Part shown: piece after piece, positions 11,880 to 22,859 of the stretch
Layout: each line of letters starts with the position of its first letter
Numbering within the stretch: the first letter of the stretch is position 1
Assembly: GCF_032884065.1 (NCBI RefSeq)
Contig: NC_088883.1
Coordinates: 26,239,355 to 26,303,354 of the forward strand
DNA from: Artemia franciscana
Taxonomy: Eukaryota; Arthropoda; Branchiopoda; Anostraca; Artemiidae
DNA: 64,000 bases
Reading direction: 5' to 3'
Notes under the pieces: generated by a model
The model's input: the letters and a program-made list of their open reading frames with translations, nothing else
Database searches by the model: none
Told to the model about the DNA's origin: nothing
Made by a program: the position numbers and the translations under genes

Positions 11880-13000
11880 CTAACTTACAGCCCTTGTCCT
11901 GAAGACTATGTGGGAGGGGGGTGCATCCCCATAGGCACAATTATTTGACCTATCAACTATGCTGAGCAAAATTGTTGTCTCAAAATTTTGACAAAATTTG
12001 GGAAATGATGGGCGGAGAGGGGTACTGGCTGCCCTCCAATTACTTTCGACTCTTAAAAAGGGAACTAGAGCTTTCAATTTCAATATACACTTTATATACG
12101 CCCGGGGCATAGCTTACAATCGTTGCCACCTGTCCTGAAGACTTTGTGGGAGGGGGGCACCAAGCTCTGGGGGTTTGTGTCAACCCTGCAGGCATTCTTG
12201 TATGATCTTCGGACTAATTTGAACAAAATGGCTATCTCAAAATTTTTTTGGGATAAATTTGGGAAAAAGGGGACGTGGGGAATAGTGATCACTTTTGGCT
12301 CTTAAAAGGGCAGTATAACTTTCGATTTCCAGTCGAGTGAGCCCTTCAGAAGTTTTTACGACTACCCCTTGAATAAAAACCTTATAGGTTAACAATTGGC
12401 AACTGGCACAACTTATAGCCCTTGCCCTGAGAGGTACGCGGGAGGGGGTTGACATCCCCAAAGACATCATTACTGGATTTTGCAACTATCCTGGACAAAA
12501 CGGCGTTCTCAAAATTTTAATTGGATGATTATGGGGAAATGATGGGCGTGTGAAGGGGCTGTCGCACTCACAACACTTTTGACTCTTAAAAAGGGCACTA
12601 GAGCTTTCAATTCCCATTAAATTCAAATTAAATTAAGTTCATTAAATTCCCATTTAATTCAATTACATTTATTTGGCTTAGGTGAACACCCAGGTACTAA
12701 CATGGCCGTCTTTCTGCTAAAACCTATCTGCGAATAATAGGTAGCTTACATCTTTTCCGGTTGCTGCATTGGAGCTGTGGGGGCGATTTTGACCCCGGGC
12801 ATTTACTTGTTGGACCTTTGGACGTTTCTGAACAAAATGACTATAGCAAAATACTGACCCAATATCAGAAGACTCAAGGTTTGGGTTGCAACAAATGACA
12901 TGGAAAAATCGATTATTGAAACACTATCACCTTTTGCCCTAAGAAAGGACACTAGAGTTTTTAATTTGCATTCGAATGAATCCCCTTCCAAGTATCTACG
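11880..13000 (+). repeat. Tandem array of four monomer M copies
   Basis: Four diverged units begin at about 11880, 12110, 12405 and 12790. Each has a 'cttacagcccttgccctgaagactatgtggg'-like G-rich head (paraphrased), an 'aaaatggctatctcaaaatttt' centre and an end like 'actcttaaaaagggcactag'. The same module lies once inside each RepA tail (about 10435-10630 in copy 2). The array and the mobile repeat therefore share ancestry. Confidence 0.65.
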
Positions 13001-13729
13001 ATCTTTTTTTTCATTTTTTTTTTCAAATAACGTTTCTCTTCTTTTTCTTTAGGCAGTATTTTTATTGTCTTTGAGATCTCCTGGTCATTATCTACATGTC
13101 GTGTAAGTCTCAGCCACTCTGAGAAAAACACTTTCTGGCCCAATTTTATGCACTAAATATAGAGATAAGCAATCTTAATGTGTTTTTGTTTTCATTCAGG
13201 TCAACATGGCACCGTCTAAATGTTCTTAAGTTACAATCCCATCAGAGAAGAAAAATTTTTGACCCCATTTTCGGGCGGCACAGGCAAAATTAACCTCAAA
13301 TCTGTTTTCTGTATAGGGGTCCAGCTGGCCAAGAAACTTATGAACGTCATTTTAAAGCTGATTGGAGAGACAAAATATAAAGTCCTTTTCAGCGCATCCT
13401 ATGTCTTTTAGTAAGAAATGATGAAACACACTCAATTAACTGAGCTGAAGGAAAGTATCACAAATTTTAGGTGAATCGAAAAGAAAGTTTTGAAACCGCT
13501 TTCGGACGAAACAGTGTTTTTTTACTTTTCAATTCGTGACGTTTCCAATGACCAAATATCTTAGGGATATAAAGTTTAAGATTTTATTAAAAATTGTCGG
13601 TCGTATTTCGGACGAATCAATAGGAGACAAAAAATGTTTACACCATTATCCCTAACAAACATAATATTTTGAAACCCCTTACCCTCCCAAAACCCTTTGT
13701 GAAAGTTTAATACTCCCCCCCCCCATTTA
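13001..13729. other. Unannotated DNA
   Basis: Pyrimidine-rich patch near 13000-13070. Open frames near 13220-13411 and 12961-13143 have no recognisable content. I see nothing else. Confidence 0.5.
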
Positions 13730-15975
13730 TTTTTAAGATATTGATAATACGCTATTTTGATAGCCTGAATGAAAATATCTTTGATTCATTTCACTATATC
13801 ATCGTGAATAAATTCAAATTTCCACTTGGAATAATAGTTCATAAGCGTGTAGGTGGATCGGGGATACATATTTTATTCCTCCAAATACAAAACATGTAGG
13901 CTCATTGCTTCCTTCTTCCCCCAACAGCGTCGTCGTGCCCAACACACTGCACATATACTCTTTTGATAACCTGGATGCATAGTTTACTTCAATTAATATA
14001 TGCCCCTACCCCAAGTAAAATACAACGTCTCCTTACCCCCCCCCCTCTGTCTCACCGAAAATTTTAAATTAATCTCTCATGCTGTTCCTAAGATAATAGA
14101 GGTATGTTATTTTGATAACCTGGGAACAAATGGTTTCATCTGTTTGATATTGCTACTTCACCAGGAATAGATTCTGGCCCCCTCCCCATCACTCCTTAAA
14201 AGTTCCAGGTTGATCCTCAAAGTCATAGATCGGCTATCTGGATTACCTGACAACACATTATATTTTATTTATTTATGTTGTTGCTAAACCATGGATCCTA
14301 TAGAGGTCTTATTGAGGCTTATATTTAAAAAAAAGTTAATGGAAACGAGAAAAATAAATCTGTAGGTCTCCCTACCCTTCCCCCTTTATACTTTCTCTCT
14401 ACCTCGAAACTTAAAGTTCAGCTGCCCCCCTCTCCCTCCACAAATATCCCTAAGAGATTAGCTTAACATCCCAAACCATTCCAGAAATATTCCAGACAAG
14501 TTTTTTTATGACCTCATAACAGATAGTGTATTTTTCTTTTAATTTTTAATTGTATTTTTATTTATTCAATTTATTTAATTTTTTTTACCTGGCTACTTAG
14601 ACGTGAAAAAACTAGGGCAATCTAGGGAATCTAGGGCAAAAACGTTTTCATTAATCAGAGAGAACAATAATAGGCACTCCCTCACCAACAGAAGATCTAA
14701 AGCTGCCTTGAAAGCTTGACCTGCATTTCCAAAAGCCTTTCCCATACTATATCAAACATGATATTTTAATAGTTTGGATGGTGCATATTGTCTTTAGACT
14801 TATCTCTATCCCCTCTATCGAGTCAAAATTTCATATACCTTTGTCCCTGTAACACCTCTAACAAACTGGAACTACTTCTCCCAAAACATTATCGAAATAT
14901 TGAAGATTCTCTGTCTCGTTAACTTGGGTTTATAATATTTTCTGTTGATCTACGTTGATAATCATCGTGAACAAACGCCAGTGCCACATGGAGTTAGGGT
15001 TCAAAACTTTTAGACTGATTTGAAACAAAATATGTTTAGAAATTCTCTACCCCACTTTATCCAAATTTAAAAAAAAGTTAGAAGTCTAATCATCCCCTAG
15101 AAAACCCGCTGAGAGTTTCATTTCACAACCCTTTCCTAAGACAGTGCAGATAGGCCTACGCTATTATCATAGACTAGAGTGTCTTTCGGTTCACCTAGTT
15201 ACTTAACCGTGAATAGAGTCTAAGTCCTATAGAAGCTTACAGCACGAAAACGTTTAGGCCGACCAAAGACAAAACGTTTTTAGCCCCCTTACCCCCAAAT
15301 TTCAATTCCCTCTATCACCCTTGCTTCTTTTACATTACCTCTAGATAGTGCAAGCCGCATCTGGGGACAGAGTTTCAGCTCCGTCCTCAGAACCATTCCT
15401 GAGATATTGCAGATATTGCGTTTTGATAATATGGATCCAAATAGTCTCTTTTGATTTACCTCTATCCTCATTCCCAAGTCTTAGTTCAATGTCCACTTGC
15501 ACTCTATAGTATTCCACGAAACCTTCATCTTAAAACTCCAAGCCGTGCTCGAGATATTGCAGATGTGCAATTTCGATTGCTAGGCAAGATATAATGTCTT
15601 CTGATTTACCTTGTTTCTTTATTAGGGACATATTGTAAACCAGAAGAGATTACGCTCCAATAACATTTGTGAAAAAGTGACAAAACGTTGAATCATCTCC
15701 CCTTTTCCCAACACAAAATTTGAAGTCTTAAAAGTTTCTATTTCATCCCCCAAGTCTTCCCCGAGATATCGTAGGTATGTTATTGTGATTCCCTGGAAGC
15801 AAAGAGACTCTTTCGATTTAGCTCTTCCCATTCTCCGGGTCAGAATTTAGGATCCCTTGCTCCCCCCCAAACATTTACTGTAAAGATTAACTGAACACTC
15901 CAAGCTGATCCCGATATTTTGCAGATGCATTATTTTGACAATCTCGCAACACATTGTTTCGGCAATAAAGGGCGT
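13730..15975 (+). repeat. Second block of the diverged serial array
   Basis: Modules with anchors such as 'gagatattgcagat', 'ttattttgataacctgg' and 'tcttttgatttagctctatcc' recur near 13735, 13955, 14090, 14755, 15395, 15555, 15765 and 15910, a spacing of about 130-330 bp with gaps. The order of anchors matches the 5.4-9.4 kb block, but the TAG microsatellites are lacking. Confidence 0.55.
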
Positions 15976-16009
15976 AATGGTCCCAGGGAGATTTTTCAAC
16001 TTTTAACTT

Positions 16010-16145
16010 GCATTTTCAATTAAATATTAAATATTAATCATAAATATTAATATAAAAATATTAATTAGTTATTATTCATAAAATATAAATATATAAACAT
16101 TAATATAAATATAATTATATTAATTTAAAATATTAATTTCATTCT
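16010..16145. repeat. A/T-only low-complexity segment
   Basis: About 130 bp almost entirely A and T, made of 'aaatattaat' variants. Confidence 0.85.
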
Positions 16146-17280
16146 ACATTTTTCAATACTTTACGACTTTTCAACATTTCACATGGCATCGACTGAGGGA
16201 CCCTACCAGTTCCAAGTACATTTCCTATTTCGTGGTTTCTTGAACATAACGCAGGTGTGAATGACCCAGCTTACACCTGCACTAAAGCCATCGTGGTCAA
16301 GCACGTACACTAACCCCTGTTGATAATTGGTTCCTCTCTATATAAGAATTTGTTTTATGATGCAATATGATGTAATTTGTTCAGAAAAAAGAGTTTTAAT
16401 CTGTCGCACAAAAAGCTCGCACGGAGGGTGGATAAAGGATTATGTGACACCACGAGCATTAAGAAAAAAATGTAGTACTTTTCAATCTTGTGAACATCAA
16501 GATTTTGCTAGTAGGCTTCCCTCCAAATTGCACCCTTTCCCTGCTCCTCATCTTTTTTGTTCGCTTAATACGATGTTCTGTTTCTACTTTAGAGACTATT
16601 GTTATAGTTCTTTTAACTCTGGTTTATTTAAATAGTAATAAATGCTAAATCTAGCAAAAACGCGATAGACCTGCGCACACCATTTCTACAATCTATTCAG
16701 CAATTATTTATTTTTTATTTCTTTCAAATTTAAGTTTATGTAGTACTAATAAAAGAGAATCCTATGAACAATCACAAAATATTTTCAAAGACCCCTGCTA
16801 CAATCTAATCATCTTTTCTTTCATTAGTAATTTTATTGGTACTTGTATTATATATCGACTATCACTCAAGAATTGAAGTTAGGTTAATCCTAATAAAATA
16901 CACCTAAGCAAGATAAAAATATGATACTTTAAAAACAAATTTGGCTTATATGTTTGCACATTACGGGGGGGGGGGGGGGTAAAGCACAGCGGGTCTGCAA
17001 GCAAAATGTATTAGCTACAATTATTCTGCATATTATGCATTAAAAATTGTTTTCTGATTTCACACTGTCCAAATACTTTACCTCCCACCCCTAATGTGCA
17101 AATATATAGCCCAAATTATATATTTCCTATCTATTCGTTCACTTGTCTTTGTCTTTTCTCATGCTAAGTTGAAAGAAACTAGCGAAAGAAACCGGTTTAC
17201 AGGGCGTCAATGCATGAAGAACTTGAGAGGTAGTGGGTATATCATACAAGTACCATTTTATCTTTCAAAAATACTCCTAA
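16146..17280. other. Unannotated DNA
   Basis: A 102-codon open frame at 16327-16635 (plus) has no recognised domain. There is a run of 14 G near 16966. A segment at 17040-17130 resembles 37075-37150 ('gcaaatatatagc'), a possible weak dispersed repeat. Confidence 0.45.
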
Positions 17281-17797
17281 GCCTTTTAATTTTGTAGATT
17301 TTTGCATAATTAGAATCACGCGCTGGGCAAAAACTTTGAAAAAGCTTTTTCTGAGTTTAATTGTTTGGGAGAGATATGTATCTCTGTCTTGAAATAAAAT
17401 ATTTCTTTCCTTGCTTGCTGGTGGGAATTTCAAAAAGGTATGCATGTGTGTAATTCTTCCTCCTAGAACTTTAGTCTGCCAACACTTTGTATCTAAGGTA
17501 GAGTTAAAAACCTCTGTGTATTTCATAATTCTGGACGGTTAGAAATTAACATAATTTTGTACACTACTCTATTTCAAGAAACCCATAGGACTAGCATAAA
17601 GCTTCTCCAATAATTACAAAACTAGTTTTTTATTCTTAATAATTAAACTAAACTTAATCAATAAACTAATTTAATTAAATAAAATGACTTTTGCTATAAT
17701 TAATTAACTTCAATTAATTTTTATCCTACTATTTATTCTTCAAACCATGTCTACTTAAAAATCTACTTGCTTAAATACCCTGGCTACTTCTTTCTGG
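17281..17797. repeat. 515-bp duplicated segment, copy 1
   Basis: Nearly identical to 18992-19506 in direct orientation, with only a handful of substitutions or single-base indels seen by eye. Starts 'cttttaattttgtagattt' and ends 'ctttctggatg'. A minus-strand open frame (17242-17526) recurs in the other copy only because the DNA is duplicated, and it has no recognisable domain. Confidence 0.9.
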
Positions 17798-18149
17798 ATG
17801 GCTCACAGTATAAGTATATACCACTAGCGAAAACTTTTTCCAAACAGGACACACATTTCATATCGTATAATTAGGCTCTAAGCATATGCGTCAGAGCCAT
17901 AGTTTCGGTTGCTACTTGGTTTTCCATCAGAAACATTTGTCATTGCGTATACGCGAAGGCTGGGTCATGAATCTTGTGTGGTTTTAGATCTGTTTCAAAC
18001 ACTTTCAATGGAGAGTATAGGACTTTTTGCTACTGTATATTACCTTTACTGTGGGAAGGCTCTCTACGAACTGCGACACACGACGCAAAAAATTGCAGAT
18101 TTATTGGAAAAAATAACTCTTTTAGCGCGCCTCTAAATTCAAATATTTT
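17798..18149. other. Unannotated spacer
   Basis: Contains a 75-codon plus-strand open frame (17909-18136) with no recognisable family. Otherwise nothing. Confidence 0.45.
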
Positions 18150-18991
18150 CAAACAGTTCGTGGTAACGAACTGTAGTAAGGAGCGACCCGGCTCAATAGT
18201 AACCAAAACTCTAAAAAACGGAATTTTGATACCAATAACTACATCAAAAGAATCGCATTTTAATGCTGATTTCAAATATAAAAGTTTCATCAAGTTTAAT
18301 CTTACTCATCAAAAGTTACGAGCCTGGGAAAATTTGCCTTATATTAGAAAATAGGGGAAAACATCCCCTAAAAGTCATAGAATTTAAATTTTCGTTAAAG
18401 TCTTAACGAAAATCACACCATCAGATTGAGCGTATCAGAGAACCCTACTGTAGAGGTTTCAAGCTCCTATCTACAAAATGTGGAATTTTTTATTTTTTAC
18501 CAGAAGGCAGACCACGGATGCGTGTTTTTTTTTCAGGGGTGATCGTATCGACCCAGTAGTCCTAGAATGTTGCGAGAGGACTCATTCTGACGGAAATGAA
18601 AACTTCTAGTGCCCTTTTTAAGTGACAAAAAAATTGGAGGGCACCTAGGCCCCATCCCACGCTTATTATTTTCCCAAAGTCACCGGATCAAAATTCTGAG
18701 ATAGCCGTTTTATTCAGCATAGTCGAAAAACGTTATAACTATGTCTTTCGAGACGACTTACTCCCCAAAAAGTTCCCGTGGAAGGGACTACAAGTTACAA
18801 ACTCTGACCAGTGCTTACATATAGTAATGGTTATTGGGAAGTGTCCAGACGTTTTCAGGGGGATTTTTTGGTTGAGGGAGGGGTTGAGAAGAGAGGGTTA
18901 TGCGGGAGGAACTTTTCATGGAGGAATTTGTCATGGGGGAAGAAAATTTTCATGAAGGGAGCACAGGACTTTCTAGCATTATTAAAAAAAC
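18150..18991 (-). repeat. RepA copy 3, 3' part
   Basis: Begins with the terminal hairpin (CAAACAGTTCGTGGTAACG) and runs through the RepA tail in reverse orientation. It stops at 'tagcattattaaaaaaacac', where the 515-bp duplicated segment takes over. Confidence 0.85.
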
Positions 18992-19506
18992 ACTTTTAAT
19001 TTTGTAGATTTTTGCATAATTAGAATCACGCGCTGGGCAAAAACTTTGAAAAAGCTTTTTCTGAGTTTAATTGTTTGGGAGAGATATGTATCTCTGTCTT
19101 GAAATAAAATATTTCTTTCCTTGCTTGCTGGTGGGAATTTCAAAAAGGTATGCATGTGTGTAATTCTTCCTCCTAGAACTTTAGTCTGCCAACACTTTGT
19201 ATCTAAGGTAGAGTTAAAAACCTCTGTGTATTTCATAATTCTGGACGGTTAGAAATTAACATAATTTTGTACACTACCCTATTTCAAGAAACCCATAGGA
19301 CTAGCATAAAGCTTCTCCAATAATTACAAAACTAGTTTTTATTCTTAATAATTAAACTAAACTTAATCAATAAACTAGTTTAATTCAATAAAATGATTTT
19401 TGCTATAATTAATTAACTTCAATTAATTTTTATCCTACTATTTATTCTTCAAACCATGTCTACTTAAAAATCTACTTGCTTAAATTCCCTGGCTACTCCT
19501 TTCTGG
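18992..19506. repeat. 515-bp duplicated segment, copy 2, inside RepA
   Basis: The copy of 17281-17797 sits inside RepA, in place of the RepA material that normally joins the tail to the second palindrome ('...agcattattt' to '...gagcgaggta'). Identity to copy 1 looks like about 98%, so the event is recent. Confidence 0.9.
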
Positions 19507-19975
19507 ATGCGAGAGCGAGGTACTGACGAGGGGGTGAGCCCCCTTATATACGTAATAAAAACATGCAAATACAGAAGTTCGTTACGTAAGCTAATTCGTA
19601 AGTTACGTATATCTTTTACTAGTAAAAACGTCCGTAAAAAATTAAAAGTTCTAGTTGCCTTTTAAGTAATCAAACTCATTCGATCGAAACTATGAGGAAG
19701 CCATTTAGTCAAAAAAAAATAAATATCCAAATTTCCTTTTAATTATTCATATGCGGAGAGCCAAAATCAAAAAACGCATTGATTCGAAATCGTTCAGAAA
19801 TTAAATAAAAAAAACAGGTTTTTTTTTTACCTGAAAGTAAGGAGCGACATTAAAACTTAAAACGAACAGATATTACTTCGTATATGAAAGGGGCTGCTCC
19901 CTCCTTAACGCGCCGCTCTTTACGCTAAAGTGTTTTACTGTTTTAAAAAGTAGAGTTGAAAGAAAGAGTCAAACG
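19507..19975 (-). repeat. RepA copy 3, 5' part, truncated
   Basis: Resumes RepA at 'gagcgaggtactgacgagg' and runs to the first palindrome, which is cut off after 'gagtcaaac' so that its second arm is missing. The LINE relic starts directly at the break, with a small hairpin CGTCTC-tagc-GAGACG at the junction. Confidence 0.8.
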
Positions 19976-20880
19976 TCTCTAGCGAGACGGTCTCTGTGAT
20001 ATTTTAGCTCATTACAGAATTCCCCCTGATGTTATCGGTATCATAAGCAGTATGTGCGAGAAGGCCAGCAGCATGGTGCAGACCAGCAAAGTACTCACTG
20101 AAGAATTTCTTACCTCTACGGGCGTTGTCCAAGGATGCCTCCTCTCACCCACTCTTTTCTACCTATTTAAATATAGTGGGCTGGCACCTGCCCCTAATAA
20201 CATGGGAATAGCCTTAAAAGGATACCTCTTCGACCTAGTTGCACATCGACAGTCGGGTATCAAAAGGACGCATCTCCATAATTGTAAATTTTCAGAAGAC
20301 CAGAAAAAAAGCCTTATAACTGTTTTTTTACCCTCTGATAACCGTAAAACAAAACGGATTGATATGTGAAATTAATACATATTTATTTTTGCTTGTTTTA
20401 TGGTTATTGAGGGGAAACAAAAATGTGTGAGGGTTTTTTTGCTTTTCTGAAAATTTACAATTATGGAGATACGTCTTTCTGATACCCGACTGATGATATG
20501 CTGATGACAATAAACGTCTGAATGCAGAAATAGAGGAGCTCCAAGCCAATGCAAACACTATCGACAACGCAGCAAGTACCTTTGGAGTGAAGATAAATAC
20601 CAGGAAGACCAAGGCGATAAGAATATCACGGCACGCAGAAACGTGTCCCTCTCTCATCGAAATCACCATTCAGGACGAGTAAATCGAGTGGGTCAGCCAG
20701 TTCGTTTATCTAGGAAGTGTGAAATCTACTCCTCGAAGGAAGTTAAACGACACCTGACTCTTGCCTCTACATTCTTCAAGTCGCTGCGCAATAGAACAAA
20801 GACACGGACCCTAAACCCTGGCGACAAGATATTTAGTTATGTAAGATGGATGTTATGTAATTATTTATTTATGTAGTTAT
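19976..20880 (+). pseudogene. Decayed non-LTR retrotransposon RT (LINE-1 in this window)
   Basis: Translated pieces show a reverse transcriptase: a GVxQGCLLSPTLFYL block (motif B; the usual R is V here) at about 20118-20165 and, after the inserted MITE, YADD (motif C) at about 20497-20508, followed by FGVKINTRKTKAIRIS and a QFVYLGSVK block. These motifs belong to LINE RTs of the endonuclease-RT type; the clade is not assigned. Several stops and frame changes make it non-functional. It is truncated upstream at the RepA break and fades near 20780-20880 into direct repeats of 'atttagttatgta'. Confidence 0.75.
20250..20492. mobile_element. MITE inserted in the LINE RT
   Basis: A 243-bp unit with terminal inverted repeats of about 105 bp, starting CAGTCGGGTATC and ending GATACCCGACTG. 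It has no coding capacity. It lies between RT motifs B and C of the LINE and separates coding sequence that reads on either side, which marks it as a later insertion. A clear target duplication could not be read. Confidence 0.75.
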
Positions 20881-20899
20881 TTAGTTATGTACTATGACA

Positions 20900-21545
20900 A
20901 GGATTTAGTTATATTAGTAAAGTGCAATCTAAGAGTGGAGGATGCGGCACATATTCTAGCAGGGTGCCAGCAGCTTTCTCAGTTAAGAAGTACTTTTCTC
21001 AGGGTGAAACCCTTGACTTCCTCGGATATCCTGCAAGCGGCAAAAAAACGACTTTTTAGGTTTTCAAATATATTAATACCATGGGAAATAAAAAACAGAA
21101 ATTCAAATTTTGCTCCCTGTGCTGTTGTTTTTTCAGCTCTAAAGCAGATGAAAATTTACTAGATTTTTTCCAGAGAAATTGCCTATGGATTGTTCTGGGT
21201 ACCCGGCTGACTGACCGTATTTCAAATAGTAGGTTGTGCGGAAAGTGTGGTTCAATCCCGCTTTCTGGGGCTATAATGAAAGAAAGGTTGAGATGGCTAG
21301 GTCACGTTCTACGGATGAAGGATGACAGATTACCGATAATTGTCCTTTTTGGCCAACCGTCTGGGGCTACACGGAAAGCAAATCGTCCTTGTCTGGGTTG
21401 GGAGGATGTCATAAATAAAGATTTAAAGGAAATGGGAACTTCCTGGGAGGGTGTAAAGAGGGAGGCTTTAAATAGATTAGGTTGGAGGAGGAGCGTGCGT
21501 GGCTGTGTTGGCCTCAGGTGGCTTGGTGCTGCAATGAGTTATTAG
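20900..21545 (+). pseudogene. LINE C-terminal region relic
   Basis: Two overlapping pieces. The first (20887-21162) has an AHILAGCQQLSQLR motif resembling the zinc-like Hx3-4C region near the end of many LINE ORFs. The second (about 21145-21545) reads ADENLLDFFQRNC, then ISNSRLCGKCG, then RLRWLGHVLRM and ends LRWLGAAMSY. This is the usual C-terminal segment of LINE ORF2 proteins of the type at 19976-20880. The join between the two pieces is a frame change, and the block may be chimeric. Confidence 0.65.
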
Positions 21546-21566
21546 TAGTAGTAGTAGTAGTAGTAT
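21543..21566 (+). repeat. (TAG)n tail of the LINE
   Basis: TAGTAG repeats follow the ORF end directly, consistent with a LINE 3' simple-repeat tail. Confidence 0.75.
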
Positions 21567-21984
21567 AACAAAACTTTTGCTTATTCTTTGGATTTTAGCC
21601 TAATTATATATCTATTCTAAGCGCCGCTGCTATTTTGAGGCATAATGGTTATGTGAGGCATAATGGTTATACATTAAACATTATAAGTTTAATGAGATAA
21701 ATATTATTTGTGTTAATAATACATAGATAGCGGAAAATAGATTAGCTTCTATTGCACTAGAGCCTAACAGACAGGATTTTTGCAGCACACTGACAGCACT
21801 TTGCAGCCCATGATAAATACTTGGAAGTTTTTAGGCGATGATGAAAAAAAAAACGGTCTTTTAGAGCCTCCTTTATCACTCCCTTTAAGGATAAAATTCG
21901 GATACAAAAAGGGTTCTGTAATATTCTTCATTATTAGTCTGATTGGTTTTAACTTTGCTGTAGTTTATGAAACCCAAAACACGC
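21567..21984. other. Unannotated DNA
   Basis: AT-rich. A 'cataatggttatgtgaggcataatggttat' duplication (paraphrased) lies near 21640-21670. Nothing else is recognised. Confidence 0.5.
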
Positions 21985-22515
21985 TCTCAACTTGAGTTTG
22001 TAATATCTTTAGTCTCCTCAGCTTGGGGTTATAAATTGTAATATCCTTAGCATCCACAACTTGAGGTTTTAGTATCCTTGGTATCCTCAGCTCGAGGTGT
22101 TGTAATGTTCTTAGTATCCTCAACTTGCGCCTGTAATGTCCTTGGCATCCTTGGCTTGAGATTTTAATATTCTTAGTATCCCCAACTTGAGGTTATTATA
22201 TCCTTAATATCCTCTGCTTGAGGTTTCAATAACCATAGTATCTTCAATTTGAGGTTGTAGTATCCTTAATATCCCCAACTTGATGTTGCTATAACCTTAG
22301 TATCCCCATATTGAGGTTGTAAAATCCTTAGTGTACTCAACTTGGGATTGTAATATCCTTAGCATCTTCAACTAGAGGTTGTAATGTCCTTAGTGTCCTC
22401 AACTTAGGCTGTATATCCTTAGAATCTTCAACTTGAGGTTGTAATATCGTTAGTGCCCTTAACTTAAGGTACGCCCTCAACTTGATTTTGTAATATCCTT
22501 ACTATCCCCATATTT
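21985..22515 (+). repeat. Minisatellite of ~31-33 bp units
   Basis: About 16 diverged tandem units of the form 'caacttgaggttg' + 'taatatccttagtatcctc'. Unit length varies through small indels. It has no open reading frame, so it is a DNA-level array, not a repeat protein. Confidence 0.9.
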
Positions 22516-22859
22516 CAAAAATGGTACAGAAGTCCTAAGAAGGATACACCTTAGAGTAGAGGTTAACCTCAAAACGGTTAGTAGAACAAAGCCAATGTCT
22601 TACGAAAATCGTCTGTGCCACTTCATACTCTCTACACTTACGTATCGAAGATAATGAAGCAGTGTGGTTTTAACCCACAAGGTCCTATATAAAACAAGTT
22701 TCCAGGTCTTGTTAACCTATCCCTCTCCAAGTACCACATTACAAAAGGGCATTTAAAGGACCACATGAAGTAGCATTGTACCGCAAGAGACAAAAGCAAT
22801 TTCTTTAGCCAGCAAATGAAGAATCTATAATATTCAATAGGTTTTTCAAGAGATCTAGT
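22516..22859. other. Unannotated DNA
   Basis: No repeat or coding feature recognised. It may hold upstream LINE sequence too decayed to see. Confidence 0.4.

Noticed and set aside
16327-16635. 102-codon ORF on the plus strand
   Set aside because: No domain, no neighbouring exon, no repeat relation; chance frame favoured.
17242-17526. Identical minus-strand ORF in two places (also 18982-19236), looking like a conserved gene
   Set aside because: The identity is explained by the recent 515-bp DNA duplication; there is no domain or start support.
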